Notes: generated by a model from the letters alone, not told the origin. Positions 8,495 to 18,884 are shown, counted from the first letter of the stretch. The stretch is 64,000 nt of DNA from Citrobacter freundii (GCF_011077955.1 NZ_JAALBX010000014.1:39172-103171); one strand, 5' to 3'. Translations and numbers: made by a program.

Positions 8495-10026
8495 AAATTC
8501 GTTCACAAGTCGGCATGGTGCTGAATCTCGACAAATGCATCGGTTGCCACACCTGTTCAGTGACCTGTAAAAACGTGTGGACCAGCCGTGAAGGGATGGA
8601 ATACGCCTGGTTTAACAACGTAGAAACCAAGCCGGGCGTCGGCTTTCCAAATGACTGGGAAAACCAGGAAAAATGGAAGGGCGGCTGGATCCGTAAAATC
8701 AACGGTAAACTGCAACCGCGTATGGGTAACCGCGCGACGCTGTTAGGTAAAATCTTCGCAAACCCGCATTTGCCGGGTATTGATGATTACTACGAGCCGT
8801 TCGATTTTGACTATCAGCACCTGCATAACGCGCCGGAAGGTAAGCATCAGCCGATCGCCCGTCCGCGCTCGCTTATCACCGGTCAGCGGATGAATAAAAT
8901 CGAAAACGGTCCGAACTGGGAAGAGATCCTTGGCGGCGAGTTTGAAAAACGCGCCAAAGATAAGAACTTCGAGAACATGCAGAAGGCGATGTACGGCCAG
9001 TTCGAAAACACCTTCATGATGTATTTGCCGCGTCTGTGCGAGCACTGCCTGAACCCGGCGTGCGTGGCGACCTGCCCGAGCGGCGCGATTTACAAGCGTG
9101 AAGAAGACGGCATTGTGCTAATCGACCAGGACAAATGCCGCGGCTGGCGCATGTGCATTACCGGCTGCCCGTATAAAAAAATCTACTTCAACTGGAAGAG
9201 CGGCAAATCTGAGAAGTGCATCTTCTGCTACCCACGTATCGAAGCCGGGATGCCAACCGTTTGTTCAGAAACCTGCGTAGGCCGTATTCGCTACCTCGGC
9301 GTGCTGTTATATGACGCGGACGCGATTGAAAACGCTGCCAGCACTGAGCACGAAACCGATCTCTACCAGCGTCAACTGGATGTGTTCCTTGATCCAAACG
9401 ATCCGAAAGTGATTGAGCAGGCGCTGAAAGACGGCGTGCCGCAGAGTGTGATTGACGCCGCGCAAAACTCGCCGGTGTGGAAAATGGCGATGGACTGGAA
9501 GTTGGCGCTGCCGCTGCATCCGGAATACCGCACGCTGCCGATGGTTTGGTACGTGCCGCCTTTATCACCGATTCAGTCCGCCGCCGATGCGGGCGAGTTG
9601 CCGCACACGGGCATCCTGCCGGACGTGGAAAGTCTGCGTATCCCGGTTCAGTATCTTGCCAACATTCTGACTGCGGGCGATACCGCGCCCGTGCTGCGCG
9701 CCCTGAAACGAATGATGGCAATGCGCCATTACAAACGCGCTGAAACCGTTGATGGCGTTAACGATACCCGTGCGCTGGAAGAGGTGGGGCTTAGCGAAGC
9801 GCAGGCGCAAGAGATGTACCGTTATTTGGCTATCGCTAATTACGAAGACCGTTTTGTTATCCCAAGCAGTCACCGTGAACTGGCCAGCAATGCGTTCCCG
9901 GAAAGCAAAGGCTGCGGTTTTAGCTTCGGTGACGGCTGCCACGGTTCAGACAGCAAAGCCAATCTGTTTAACAGCCGCCGCATTGATGCAGTGGATGTGA
10001 CGGTGAAAACGGAGGCGCGCCCATGA
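8491..10026 (+). CDS. narH: Nitrate reductase A, beta subunit NarH (iron-sulfur)
   Basis: The protein is 511 residues. It carries electrons from NarI to NarG through four iron-sulfur clusters. The Cys groups are visible: CIGCHTCSVTC near the N-terminus, CEHCLNPACVATC, CRGWRMCITGC and CIFCYPRIE with CSETC. In the third group a Trp replaces one Cys, the known feature that makes one NarH cluster a [3Fe-4S]. The start overlaps the narG stop by 4 bases, which implies coupled translation. Confidence 0.98.
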   Translation: MKIRSQVGMVLNLDKCIGCHTCSVTCKNVWTSREGMEYAWFNNVETKPGVGFPNDWENQEKWKGGWIRKINGKLQPRMGNRATLLGKIFANPHLPGIDDYYEPFDFDYQHLHNAPEGKHQPIARPRSLITGQRMNKIENGPNWEEILGGEFEKRAKDKNFENMQKAMYGQFENTFMMYLPRLCEHCLNPACVATCPSGAIYKREEDGIVLIDQDKCRGWRMCITGCPYKKIYFNWKSGKSEKCIFCYPRIEAGMPTVCSETCVGRIRYLGVLLYDADAIENAASTEHETDLYQRQLDVFLDPNDPKVIEQALKDGVPQSVIDAAQNSPVWKMAMDWKLALPLHPEYRTLPMVWYVPPLSPIQSAADAGELPHTGILPDVESLRIPVQYLANILTAGDTAPVLRALKRMMAMRHYKRAETVDGVNDTRALEEVGLSEAQAQEMYRYLAIANYEDRFVIPSSHRELASNAFPESKGCGFSFGDGCHGSDSKANLFNSRRIDAVDVTVKTEARP

Positions 10027-10733
10027 TCGAACTCAAACTTATCTCCCGGCTGCTTGAGTACCCGGATCACGCGTTGTGGGAGCATCAGCGCGAGCTGTTC
10101 GACGCGATGACTTCGCTTTCGCATCTCAGTAAAGAAGAGGCCCACGAGCTGGGCCTGTTCCTGCGCGATGTGTTAACGCAGGATCGTCTGGATGTGCAGT
10201 CGCGCTACAGCGAATTGTTTGACCGGGGCCGCGCCACGTCCTTGCTGTTGTTCGAACATGTGCATGGCGAGTCGCGCGATCGCGGCCAGGCGATGGTGGA
10301 TTTGATGGCGCAGTATGAGCGCGCCGGGCTGCTCCTTGACAGCCGCGAATTACCGGATCATCTGCCGTTATATCTGGAATATCTGGCGCAGTTGCCTGAG
10401 CGTGAAGCGATAGGCGGTTTACAAGATGTAGCGCCGATCCTGGCGCTGCTGAGCGCCCGACTGAAACAGCGTGAAAGCCGCTACGCCGTGTTGTTCGATC
10501 TGCTGCTGAGCATGGCGAAAAGCCAGGTGGACGCCGAAAAAGTGCAATCCCAGTTAGCCGGTGAAGTGCGTGACGATACGCCTGCGGCGCTGGACGCGGT
10601 ATGGGAAGAAGAGCAGGTGAAATTTTTCGCCGAACAGGGCTGTGGCGATTCCGCCATTACCTCCCATCAACGCCGGTTTGCGGGCGCCGTTGCCCCGCAA
10701 TATTTAAATATCACCCCAGGAGGACAGCACTAA
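10023..10733 (+). CDS. narJ: Nitrate reductase assembly chaperone NarJ
   Basis: The protein is 236 residues and belongs to the TorD/DmsD-like family of dedicated chaperones. NarJ binds apo-NarG in the cytoplasm so that the molybdenum cofactor and FS0 cluster are inserted before the complex docks on NarI. Family-typical stretches are [37 protein letters not shown] and [12 protein letters not shown]. It overlaps narH by 4 bases and narI by 1 base. It is not part of the final enzyme. Confidence 0.97.
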   Translation: MIELKLISRLLEYPDHALWEHQRELFDAMTSLSHLSKEEAHELGLFLRDVLTQDRLDVQSRYSELFDRGRATSLLLFEHVHGESRDRGQAMVDLMAQYERAGLLLDSRELPDHLPLYLEYLAQLPEREAIGGLQDVAPILALLSARLKQRESRYAVLFDLLLSMAKSQVDAEKVQSQLAGEVRDDTPAALDAVWEEEQVKFFAEQGCGDSAITSHQRRFAGAVAPQYLNITPGGQH

Positions 10734-11410
10734 TGCAATTCCTGAATATGCTTTTCTTCGATATCTATCCCTATATTGCCGGCACCGTGTTTTTGGTGGG
10801 CAGTTTGCTGCGCTATGACTACGGTCAGTACACCTGGCGCGCGGGCTCCAGCCAGATGCTGGATCGCAAAGGTATGACCCTGGCATCCAACCTGTTTCAC
10901 ATCGGGATCCTGGGGATTTTCTTCGGGCATTTCTTCGGGATGCTGACGCCGCACTGGATGTACGAGTCATTTTTGCCCATCGAAGTGAAACAAAAAATGG
11001 CGATGTACCTGGGCGGGGTATGCGGTGTGTTGACGCTGGTGGGCGGGTTGTTATTGCTCAAACGCCGTCTGTTTAATCCGCGCATCCGCGCGACGTCTAC
11101 CACGGCGGATATTCTTATTCTGTCGCTGTTGATGGTGCAGTGTACTCTGGGTCTGCTGACCATTCCGTTCTCCGCGCAGCATATGGACGGTAGCGAAATG
11201 ATGAAGCTGGTGGGTTGGGCGCAGGCAATCGTGACATTCCACGGCGGCGCGGCTGAACATCTGGACGGCGTGGCCTTTATATTTCGCCTGCATCTGGTGC
11301 TTGGCATGACGTTGTTCCTGCTGTTCCCGTTCACCCGTCTGGTGCATATCTGGAGCGCGCCGGTTGAGTATATGACACGTAAGTATCAACTGGTGCGGGC
11401 GCGTCGCTAA
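10733..11410 (+). CDS. narI: Nitrate reductase A, gamma subunit NarI (cytochrome b)
   Basis: The protein is 225 residues, as in E. coli. The start is the ATG in TAATG, which shares its A with the narJ stop. AGGAGGA lies just upstream. NarI is a five-helix membrane subunit that oxidises quinol and passes electrons through two b haems to NarH. His56 and His66 ([17 protein letters not shown]) lie in one helix, and the partner histidines are in the later segment with [13 protein letters not shown] and in TRLVHIW. It is the last gene of the operon. Confidence 0.97.
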   Translation: MQFLNMLFFDIYPYIAGTVFLVGSLLRYDYGQYTWRAGSSQMLDRKGMTLASNLFHIGILGIFFGHFFGMLTPHWMYESFLPIEVKQKMAMYLGGVCGVLTLVGGLLLLKRRLFNPRIRATSTTADILILSLLMVQCTLGLLTIPFSAQHMDGSEMMKLVGWAQAIVTFHGGAAEHLDGVAFIFRLHLVLGMTLFLLFPFTRLVHIWSAPVEYMTRKYQLVRARR

Positions 11411-11433
11411 GCGCTACGCTCTCACCCCTGACA

Positions 11434-11515
11434 CCGTTCACCTGTGGTTTGCGACCCGCGGAGGCACTCCTGCTCCGCTGGTTTTACGCAAAGCGTGGGT
11501 GAGCGGTGTTTTTTT
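11434..11515 (+). terminator. Terminator of the narGHJI operon
   Basis: A long imperfect hairpin lies 24 bases after narI. CCGTTCACC (11434-11442) pairs with GGTGAGCGG (11498-11506) with one G-U pair. Inside, TTTGCG pairs with CGCAAA, and ACCCGCGGAG with CTCCGCTGGT with one mismatch. A T-run (11509-11515) follows. Confidence 0.72.
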
Positions 11516-11879
11516 ATGGCACGCTTAAAATTCCCCGCTGGCATCGTAAGCCGCTGAGCTGGCCCTGATATCATTCTCACTTCCTGGCTGAGGCAGCTTT
11601 TATCGTTGCCTGGTACGTCTCGCAAGGGCAATTAACACCGCCCTTAAGCGCGCGGATATCTATTGGCCACCTGACGCCTTTTCTCCGCTTTTTTCCTTCT
11701 GGGTACGCGTTTTGGTCGCGTCAGATAATGAAGCTCGTTTGTTACGGGTGACGCGCAAGCATGCGTCAGGGTGCGGCTTGTAGCGCGCAATAACACCCTT
11801 TCCAGGTCGCTAGTGAGAATGTGCACAGGGGACGGCGCTGCGCGGTGTCTGGATTGATATAAGGCGTTTAAATTATGTA
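11516..11879. other. Spacer between nar terminator and tRNA-linked repeats
   Basis: No gene is supported. Open frames here run antisense through low-complexity, GC-rich DNA and resemble no protein that I know. The stretch lies 3' of the tRNA operon and may be part of its primary transcript. Confidence 0.45.
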
Positions 11880-12010
11880 GGTGGTGGGGGAGGGACGACT
11901 CAGCGCTGCGCGCTTCGCCCTTCGGGTCGTTGCCTGCGGCAACGCTTTCTCGCATTCGCTCGAATCGAACCTTGGTCGAAGCTTCTCATCCTTCCCCGTT
12001 CGGAGATAAA
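11880..12010 (-). repeat. rtT-like repeat, distal copy
   Basis: This 131-bp unit is nearly identical to the unit at 12055-12185. It begins with GGTGGTGGGGGA, matching the 3' end of the tRNA-Tyr genes, and contains GGTCGTTGCC and TCGCATTCGCTCGAATCG. The unit spacing (175 bp) and position downstream of tandem tRNA-Tyr genes match the rtT repeats that follow tyrTV in E. coli, where each unit carries the tRNA 3' end. It is transcribed with the tRNAs on the minus strand. Confidence 0.75.
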
Positions 12011-12054
12011 TTGAGCCGTGCAGTTTGGTTTTGCTTTGATGGATTACAGAAGAT

Positions 12055-12185
12055 GGTGGTGGGGGAAGGATGACTCAGCGCTGCGCGCTTCGCCCTTCGG
12101 GTCGTTGCCTGCGGCAACGCTTTCTCGCATTCGCTCGAATCGAACCTTAGTCGAAGCTTCTCATCCTTCCCCATTCGGAGACAAA
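12055..12185 (-). repeat. rtT-like repeat, proximal copy
   Basis: This is the second copy of the 131-bp unit, differing from the first at only a few positions (for example GGAAGGATGAC against GGAGGGACGAC). The first bases reproduce the tRNA-Tyr 3' end and the TGGTGG that encodes the CCA end. It lies 45 bp from the nearer tRNA gene. Confidence 0.75.
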
Positions 12186-12230
12186 TGTGGCTATGTAGGC
12201 TAAATCGGGTGCGGTGGCTTATGCAGAAGA

Positions 12231-12315
<85 letters not shown>

Positions 12316-12351
12316 AGGGGTAATTCATATTGTAGAGATACTGCTTGAGGA

Positions 12352-12436
<85 letters not shown>

Positions 12437-12482
12437 ACGGGGTAATGCTCATTAATCGCTTCCTGACCAGGAAGCGGGGCGC

Positions 12483-12510
12483 ATCATATCAAATGAAACG
12501 CCCCTGTAAA
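12483..12510 (-). promoter_or_regulatory. Promoter of the tRNA-Tyr operon
   Basis: On the minus strand TTTACA (12505-12510) and TATGAT (12483-12488) are separated by 16 bases and followed by the GC-rich discriminator GCGCCCC. This is the same arrangement as the stringently controlled E. coli tyrT promoter. The AT-rich DNA upstream (12511-12560) is where Fis would bind. Confidence 0.85.
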
Positions 12511-12587
12511 GCTTTCCTTTGTGGAAAATGTACCGTTTGCGTACTTTTTACCCTTAAAGAGGGAAAGCTAAACAACGCGTTACGGGT

Positions 12588-13430
12588 TTACAGCAAAATA
12601 GTGCGGTTGCCGTAAACAAACACTCGCTGCGCCAGTACGTGGTAAAGCGCGCGGCTTAACACGTTCTTCTCAACATCGCGGCCGGCACGCATCATATCTT
12701 CTGCCGTGTAGCTGTGATCCACATTGATCACGTCCTGCATAATGATTGGGCCTTCGTCCAGATTGTCGTTGACGTAGTGTGCGGTCGCGCCAATGATTTT
12801 CACGCCGCGTTCATACGCCTGGTGATACGGACGCGCGCCGATAAACGCGGGCAGGAAGGAGTGGTGAATATTGATAATCTGATTCGGGAAACGCGACACG
12901 AATTCCGGCGTAAGCACACGCATATATTTAGCCAGTACCACATAATCCGGCTGGTAGGACTCAATCGCCTGGGCCATTTGCTCATCGTGCTCTTCGCGGG
13001 TCAGGCCTTCGTGGCTCACCAACTGGAACGGAATATCAAAACGCTCTACCAGCGTGCGCAGCGTATCGTGATTGCCAATGACCGCGGCGATTTCCACATC
13101 CAGCCCGCCGTAATTGGCCTTCATTAATAAGTCGCCCAGGCAATGCGCCTCTTTGGTGACCAGTATCACCACGCGGCGGCGACCTGCGGGATTTAATTCA
13201 CGCAGTGAACCCGGCGGCAGCGCGCCGTCCAGGTCGGCCAGCAGCGTGGCGTCGTTGAAAATGCCTTCCAGCTCGGTACGCATAAAGAAGCGCCCGGTGC
13301 GATGGTCAACAAACTCGTTGTTCTGAACAATGTTGAGTTCGTGCTTATAGCAAATATTGGTAATACGCGCGATTAACCCTTTCTGATCGGGGCAGATGGT
13401 GCGCAATACTTTACGTTGAATAGATTGCAT
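12588..13430 (-). CDS. purU: Formyltetrahydrofolate deformylase PurU
   Basis: The protein is 280 residues, as in E. coli. It hydrolyses 10-formyl-tetrahydrofolate to formate and tetrahydrofolate and so supplies formate to PurT and balances one-carbon pools. An N-terminal ACT domain (about 8-85, LRTICPDQKGLIARI) is followed by a formyltransferase-like catalytic domain. The catalytic signature NIHHSFLPAFIGARPY (about 210-225) and GATAHYVNDNLDEGPII are present. It is a single gene read away from ychJ. Confidence 0.97.
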   Translation of the reverse strand: MQSIQRKVLRTICPDQKGLIARITNICYKHELNIVQNNEFVDHRTGRFFMRTELEGIFNDATLLADLDGALPPGSLRELNPAGRRRVVILVTKEAHCLGDLLMKANYGGLDVEIAAVIGNHDTLRTLVERFDIPFQLVSHEGLTREEHDEQMAQAIESYQPDYVVLAKYMRVLTPEFVSRFPNQIINIHHSFLPAFIGARPYHQAYERGVKIIGATAHYVNDNLDEGPIIMQDVINVDHSYTAEDMMRAGRDVEKNVLSRALYHVLAQRVFVYGNRTILL

Positions 13431-13478
13431 TGCCGGGGAAATCCTGTTGAGTGTCTGCTAAGTGAGTGCTGTTAAGGC

Positions 13479-13937
13479 TTACTGCCCGCAACACTTTTTA
13501 AATTTTTTACCTGACCCGCACGGGCAGGGATCGTTTCGGCCAAAAACCGGACGTTGACCGTCTATATAATACCAGTGTCCGTTTTCAAACAAGAAACGCG
13601 AGCGTTCGATTATCGCGCCGTGACGTTCATTTTCACGAAACCGCGCTACAAAACTCACAAATCCTTCCTGTTCGCTGCGTCCTGCTGCCTCTTCATAAAG
13701 GGTGAGGCCCAGCCACTGCGTGGCGACAAACCCCGCTTCGATATCCGCGCGGAAATCGGCAGCGCCGACGGAGGGGTGCCAGGTATTAATTAAATATTCC
13801 GCGTTCTTCGTCACAAAAGCACAATAACGAGACCGCATAAGCCGCGCCGGAGTGGGGGCCGCCATGTTTCCACAAAGATATGGCTCGCAACATAGGCTAT
13901 ACTCCAGAGCGCTGCCACAAGGACAAAGCTGCGACAA
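13479..13937 (-). CDS. ychJ: YchJ family SEC-C metal-binding protein
   Basis: The protein is 152 residues when started at the TTG at 13935-13937, which has AAGGAG seven bases upstream and gives exactly the E. coli length and N-terminus (SQLCPCGS). A longer ATG-started frame adds 35 unrelated residues. Cys-rich SEC-C zinc-binding motifs lie at both ends: CPCGS..YSLCC at the start and the classical [18 protein letters not shown] at the end. The middle is an NTF2-like domain ([17 protein letters not shown]). The cellular role is unknown. Confidence 0.93.
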   Translation of the reverse strand: MSQLCPCGSALEYSLCCEPYLCGNMAAPTPARLMRSRYCAFVTKNAEYLINTWHPSVGAADFRADIEAGFVATQWLGLTLYEEAAGRSEQEGFVSFVARFRENERHGAIIERSRFLFENGHWYYIDGQRPVFGRNDPCPCGSGKKFKKCCGQ

Positions 13938-14348
13938 AGCGTGGCTCCTTGGTAATAAAAATAAACGGCGTTTGGCGCCAGGCAGCACTATGTTAACTGA
14001 GTGGCAGCACTGATGCCATGTTGTAAAGATCCGGGGGAGCAATCAGGACGACATGAGAGTGATATTCAGTGGACTGGCAGATGCCAGAAAAGTGGACTCG
14101 ATTGGTGCATTTACTGTTTTACGAAACACATTGTTGCCAGGTAAAAAGCCCTTACTCATCAAGGCGGCGCATAACGTAAACGCGCCGCATTCCAGCGATC
14201 CTAAATCCTGCCATTGTTCAAACACTGCTCAGTCTCATGCTGACGCAGGCAATTATCAAACGTTTCGTCGATCACTTCAGCAAATTCTGACAGGCGTGAG
14301 TGGGCAAGGCATGCCACTATTTATGAGTCGTCAGTCAGAGGTGTGCGC
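13938..14348. other. ychJ-rssB intergenic region, rssA not found
   Basis: In E. coli the patatin-like rssA precedes rssB. Here no patatin signature is seen in any frame. A 99-codon frame (14053-14352) ends in an ATGA overlap with the rssB start, but its residue composition looks random and I do not recognise it. The region should hold the divergent promoters of ychJ and rssB. Confidence 0.55.
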
Positions 14349-15362
14349 ATGACCCAGCCCTTGTCCGGAAAAAAGATTTTGATTGTTGAGGACGAGCCGG
14401 TATTCCGCTCGTTGCTGGACTCCTGGTTAGCATCGCTTGGCGCAATCACCATCACCGCTGTCGACGGCATCGACGGGCTTGAAAAAATAGCCTCACAGGT
14501 ACCGGATCTGCTGATTTGCGATCTGGCTATGCCGCGGATGAATGGGTTAAAGCTGGTCGAGCAGGTACGCAATGACGGCCATCAGTTGCCGATACTGGTG
14601 ATTTCCGCCACCGAAAATATGTCTGACATCGCCAAAGCGCTGCGTCTTGGCGTTCAGGATGTCATTTTAAAACCGGTAAAAGATTTAAACCGGCTGCGCG
14701 AAACGGTGTTATCGTGCCTTTATCCCACCATGTTTAATTATCGCGTTGAGGAAGAGGAACGGTTATTTCAGGACTGGGACGCGCTGGCGAGCAATCCGCA
14801 GGCGGCGGCATCGCTGCTACAGGAGTTGCAACCGCCGGTTCAGCAGGTCATTTCCCACTGTCGGGTTAATTACCGTCAACTGGTTTCTGCTAATGAACCA
14901 GGGATGGTGCTGGATATCGCGCCGCTGTCTGAGCACGACTTAGCCTTCTATTGCCTTGATGTTACCCGCGCGGGAAATAACGGCGTGCTGGCTGCGTTAT
15001 TGCTACGCGCGCTGTTCAATGGTCTGTTGCAGGAACAGCTTTCACGCCAGAAACAGCGGTTACCTGAGCTTGGGCATTTGCTAAAGCAGGTGAATCAGTT
15101 ACTTCGTCAGGCTAACTTAACCGGGCAATTTCCCTTACTGGTGGGCTATTACCACAGCGGTTTAAAAAACCTGATATTAGTTTCTGCGGGTCTTAACGCG
15201 ACGCTTAATACCGGTGAGCAACAAATTCAACTCAGCAACGGTGTCCCGTTGGGAACCTTGGGCAATACTTATTTAAATCAAATCAGCCAGCCCTGCGACG
15301 CGTGGCAGTGCCAAATTTGGGGCGCGGGCGGGCGTCTTCGCCTGATGTTGTCTGCGGAATAA
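14349..15362 (+). CDS. rssB: Response regulator RssB, RpoS proteolysis adaptor
   Basis: The protein is 337 residues, as in E. coli. The ATG at 14349 gives the family start MTQPLSGKK; a GTG two codons earlier is not needed. The receiver domain (1-125) has the acidic pair Glu14/Asp15, the phosphoacceptor Asp58 and Lys108. The C-terminal domain is a degenerate PP2C-like fold used to bind RpoS, which RssB delivers to ClpXP. The stretch LQELQPPVQQVISHCRVNYRQLV is kept from E. coli, as is the end RLRLMLSAE. Anti-adaptors such as IraP would act on it. Confidence 0.97.
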   Translation: MTQPLSGKKILIVEDEPVFRSLLDSWLASLGAITITAVDGIDGLEKIASQVPDLLICDLAMPRMNGLKLVEQVRNDGHQLPILVISATENMSDIAKALRLGVQDVILKPVKDLNRLRETVLSCLYPTMFNYRVEEEERLFQDWDALASNPQAAASLLQELQPPVQQVISHCRVNYRQLVSANEPGMVLDIAPLSEHDLAFYCLDVTRAGNNGVLAALLLRALFNGLLQEQLSRQKQRLPELGHLLKQVNQLLRQANLTGQFPLLVGYYHSGLKNLILVSAGLNATLNTGEQQIQLSNGVPLGTLGNTYLNQISQPCDAWQCQIWGAGGRLRLMLSAE

Positions 15363-15563
15363 CCATTTGATTTAAAATTATCACATTGATTTTCCAGCCG
15401 CGATTATCCTGGTGTTAATATCGCGGCAGCTTCTTCATATTAGTCTGAAATTGCCGCGTAGCCGGGTGTTCAGCCCACATCCTGTTTTTTATGCTGATAT
15501 ACTCGAACGCGATATTTAATTGACGAACAAGTATAAAACTTGAACGGTTCAGGAGAAATTTAA

Positions 15564-16472
15564 ATGGCTGCCATTAATTCCAAAGTGAGAAAAGCAGTAA
15601 TACCGGTTGCGGGCCTGGGGACGCGTATGCTGCCTGCGACGAAGGCGATTCCAAAAGAAATGCTGCCTTTGGTTGATAAACCGCTGATTCAGTATGTAGT
15701 CAATGAGTGTATCGCAGCCGGCATCACCGAAATTGTTCTGGTGACCCACTCGTCTAAAAACTCCATTGAAAACCACTTCGATACCAGTTTTGAACTCGAA
15801 GCCATGCTGGAAAAACGTGTAAAACGCCAGCTGTTGGCTGAAGTCCAGTCTATCTGTCCGCCGCACGTCACGATTATGCAGGTGCGTCAGGGTCTTGCGA
15901 AAGGGTTGGGGCACGCCGTGATGTGCGCGCATCCGGTTGTAGGGAATGAGCCTGTCGCGGTCATCCTGCCGGACGTGATTCTGGATGAATTTGAATCCGA
16001 TCTTTCCCAGGATAACCTGGCAGAAATGATTCAGCGATTCGACGAAACCGGCCATAGCCAGATTATGGTTGAACCGGTTGAAGATGTTACCGCTTACGGT
16101 GTAGTGGATTGCAAAGGCGTTGAGCTGAACCCGGGCGACAGCGTACCGATGGTGGGTATTGTTGAGAAACCAAAAGCCAACGTTGCGCCGTCAAATCTGG
16201 CTGTAGTGGGCCGGTACGTACTTAGCGCTGACATTTGGCCGCTGCTTGCAAAAACCCCTCCGGGAGCAGGCGATGAAATTCAGTTAACCGACTCTATCGC
16301 GATGCTGATGGATAAAGAGACGGTTGAAGCCTATCACATGAAAGGCAAAAGCCACGATTGCGGCAATAAACTCGGTTATATGCAGGCATTCGTTGAATAC
16401 GGTATTCGTCATAACACCCTTGGCGATGAGTTTAAAACCTGGCTTGAAGGCGCAGTCGGCGTTAAGAAGTAA
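15564..16472 (+). CDS. galU: UTP-glucose-1-phosphate uridylyltransferase GalU
   Basis: The protein is 302 residues. It makes UDP-glucose from UTP and glucose-1-phosphate, the precursor of UDP-galactose, lipopolysaccharide core, trehalose and UDP-glucuronate. The nucleotide-binding start is [25 protein letters not shown] (about 11-35). [17 protein letters not shown] and [11 protein letters not shown] are further family motifs. CAGGAGA lies upstream of the ATG. The next two genes use UDP-glucose and follow with small gaps, so the three form a UDP-glucose to UDP-glucuronate to UDP-galacturonate route. Confidence 0.97.
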   Translation: MAAINSKVRKAVIPVAGLGTRMLPATKAIPKEMLPLVDKPLIQYVVNECIAAGITEIVLVTHSSKNSIENHFDTSFELEAMLEKRVKRQLLAEVQSICPPHVTIMQVRQGLAKGLGHAVMCAHPVVGNEPVAVILPDVILDEFESDLSQDNLAEMIQRFDETGHSQIMVEPVEDVTAYGVVDCKGVELNPGDSVPMVGIVEKPKANVAPSNLAVVGRYVLSADIWPLLAKTPPGAGDEIQLTDSIAMLMDKETVEAYHMKGKSHDCGNKLGYMQAFVEYGIRHNTLGDEFKTWLEGAVGVKK

Positions 16473-16495
16473 TTTTCTCACCGCAGGATAATGCA

Positions 16496-17839
16496 ATGAA
16501 AGTAACCGTATTTGGTATTGGCTACGTGGGCCTGGTACAGGCCGCCGTGCTGGCCGAAGTAGGCCACGACGTCATGTGCATCGATGTCGACGAAAAGAAA
16601 GTAGAAAATCTTAAACAGGGACTCATCCCTATTTATGAGCCGGGGCTAACGCCGCTGGTTAAAAAAAATTATGAAGAAGGACGCCTTCATTTCAGCACCA
16701 ACGCGCAAGAGGGTGTTGACCATGGCGTTATGCAATTCATCGCGGTAGGAACGCCGCCGGATGAAGACGGCTCCGCTGATTTAAAATATGTCACCGCCGT
16801 GGCGCGCACCATTGCCGAGCATATGACCAGCCATAAAGTGGTGCTCGACAAATCTACCGTTCCGGTCGGTACGGCTGATACCGTACGTAAAGTGATGACT
16901 GAAACCCTGAAAGCTCGCGGAAGCGACGTGCCGTTCGATGTGGTTTCGAATCCTGAATTCCTCAAAGAAGGCGCGGCGGTGTCTGACTGCATGCGTCCTG
17001 AGCGTATCGTAATCGGCACCGATAATAACGACGTGGTTGATCTGCTGCGCGAGCTTTATGAGCCGTTCAACCGTAATCACGATCGTTTGATCCTGATGGA
17101 TATTCGTAGCGCTGAGCTTACTAAGTATGCCGCCAACTGCATGCTGGCGACGAAAATCAGCTTTATGAATGAGATCTCAAACCTTGCGGAACGTCTGGGC
17201 GCTGATATTGAAAAAGTGCGTCAGGGTATCGGTTCCGATTCCCGCATCGGTTATGACTTCATTTATCCTGGCTGCGGCTATGGCGGTTCCTGCTTCCCGA
17301 AAGATGTTCAGGCGCTGATCCGCACTTCCGAGCAAATTGGCTATGTGCCGCGCATTCTCAAAGCGGTAGAAGATGTCAATGAAGATCAAAAGCTCAAGCT
17401 ACCTGAATTCATTACCCGCCATTTTGGTCAGGATCTAAAGGGCAAGACGCTTGCGCTCTGGGGCCTTTCCTTTAAGCCGAATACCGATGATATGCGTGAA
17501 GCATCAAGTCGTGTACTGATGGAAGAGCTGTGGAAGCGTGGGGCGGTTGTTCAGGCGTTTGATCCGCAAGCCATGGACGAAACGCAGCGCATTTATGGTC
17601 ATCGTGATGATTTACGTCTGATGGGCACTAAAGAAGCTGCGCTGCATGGCGCTGATGCGCTTGTGATTTGTACCGAATGGCAGGCCTTCCGCGCGCCAGA
17701 TTTCGACGTTATCAAAAATTCGCTTAAACAACCGGTTATCTTTGACGGCCGTAACCTTTATGATCCGATAAGGCTCAATAAGCGCGGCTTTGTTTATTAT
17801 GCAATTGGCCGGGGCGCATCCATCAATATTGCACGATAA
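16496..17839 (+). CDS. ugd: UDP-glucose 6-dehydrogenase
   Basis: The protein is 447 residues. It oxidises UDP-glucose to UDP-glucuronate with two NAD+. The N-terminal Rossmann start is [16 protein letters not shown]. The catalytic Cys lies in [16 protein letters not shown] (about residue 263), with [11 protein letters not shown] and the active-site Lys in [12 protein letters not shown]. The C-terminal UDP-binding domain has [16 protein letters not shown]. It starts 23 bases after galU. In E. coli ugd lies at the O-antigen/colanic locus, so its place beside galU is a genus-level difference. The product feeds capsule, colanic acid and lipid A modification. Confidence 0.95.
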   Translation: MKVTVFGIGYVGLVQAAVLAEVGHDVMCIDVDEKKVENLKQGLIPIYEPGLTPLVKKNYEEGRLHFSTNAQEGVDHGVMQFIAVGTPPDEDGSADLKYVTAVARTIAEHMTSHKVVLDKSTVPVGTADTVRKVMTETLKARGSDVPFDVVSNPEFLKEGAAVSDCMRPERIVIGTDNNDVVDLLRELYEPFNRNHDRLILMDIRSAELTKYAANCMLATKISFMNEISNLAERLGADIEKVRQGIGSDSRIGYDFIYPGCGYGGSCFPKDVQALIRTSEQIGYVPRILKAVEDVNEDQKLKLPEFITRHFGQDLKGKTLALWGLSFKPNTDDMREASSRVLMEELWKRGAVVQAFDPQAMDETQRIYGHRDDLRLMGTKEAALHGADALVICTEWQAFRAPDFDVIKNSLKQPVIFDGRNLYDPIRLNKRGFVYYAIGRGASINIAR

Positions 17840-17851
17840 AATGAGGCTACA

Positions 17852-18865
17852 ATGAAATTCCTGGTAACCGGCGCAGCAGGCTTTATCGGTTTTCACGTCA
17901 GCGAGCGTCTGCTCGAAGCAGGTTACCAGGTTATCGGTATCGATAACCTGAACGACTATTATGACGTCAACCTCAAACTTGCCCGTCTTGAACTGCTTAA
18001 AAAACACACCCACTTTCGTTTCGATAAAATTGATCTCGCCGATCGAGAGGCAATAGCCGCGTTATTTACCCGCGAAAAATTTCAGCGTGTGATACATCTT
18101 GGTGCACAAGCTGGTGTGCGATATTCGCTGGAGAATCCGCTTGCGTATGCTGATTCAAATCTTATCGGTCACTTAAATGTTCTTGAAGGGTGCCGGCACA
18201 ATAACGTTGAGCATTTATTATACGCATCATCCAGTTCTGTTTATGGATTAAATCGTAAAATGCCGTTTTCAACGGATGATTCTGTCGATCATCCGGTGTC
18301 GTTATACGCAGCGACCAAAAAAGCCAATGAATTAATGTCACACACCTATTCCCACCTTTACGGGTTACCCACTACAGGATTACGTTTTTTTACCGTGTAT
18401 GGTCCGTGGGGACGCCCGGATATGGCGTTGTTTAAATTTACCCGAGCGATTATTGAAGGTAAGCCTATTGACGTATATAACCATGGTCAAATGCGTCGCG
18501 ACTTTACTTACATTGATGATATCGCTGAAGCCATTGTCAGGCTTCAGGCCGTAATACCGAGGCCAAATTCTGAATGGACGGTGGAGCAGGGAACGCCTGC
18601 AACCAGTTCTGCGCCTTATAACGTTTATAATATTGGCAACAGCGCGCCAGTAGCGCTGATGGATTATATCTCTGCGTTAGAGCAGGCGTTAGGTAAGGAA
18701 GCCATTAAGAATATGTTGCCGATGCAGCCAGGGGACGTTCTGGGGACCAGCGCGGATACGCAGGCGTTATATCAGGTTATTGGCTTTAAACCTCAGACCT
18801 CCGTCGAGGAAGGGGTTAAGCGCTTTGTAAGCTGGTATAAACAGTTTTATCACGTTGCGGATTAA
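17852..18865 (+). CDS. UDP-glucuronate 4-epimerase-type extended SDR
   Basis: The protein is 337 residues, typical for bacterial UDP-glucuronate to UDP-galacturonate epimerases. The NAD site is TGAAGFIGFHV (about 6-16). The catalytic YxxxK is in SLYAATKKANELM, and the upstream Ser is in YASSSSVYG. GLRFFTVYGPWGRPDMALFKF and GQMRRDFTYIDDI are characteristic of this subgroup rather than of GalE. It begins 12 bases after ugd, which supplies its substrate. UDP-galacturonate is used in capsule, O-antigen or core synthesis. Substrate choice is inferred from subfamily motifs and context. Confidence 0.88.
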   Translation: MKFLVTGAAGFIGFHVSERLLEAGYQVIGIDNLNDYYDVNLKLARLELLKKHTHFRFDKIDLADREAIAALFTREKFQRVIHLGAQAGVRYSLENPLAYADSNLIGHLNVLEGCRHNNVEHLLYASSSSVYGLNRKMPFSTDDSVDHPVSLYAATKKANELMSHTYSHLYGLPTTGLRFFTVYGPWGRPDMALFKFTRAIIEGKPIDVYNHGQMRRDFTYIDDIAEAIVRLQAVIPRPNSEWTVEQGTPATSSAPYNVYNIGNSAPVALMDYISALEQALGKEAIKNMLPMQPGDVLGTSADTQALYQVIGFKPQTSVEEGVKRFVSWYKQFYHVAD

Positions 18866-18884
18866 TATTTATTAATCGCTGAAA

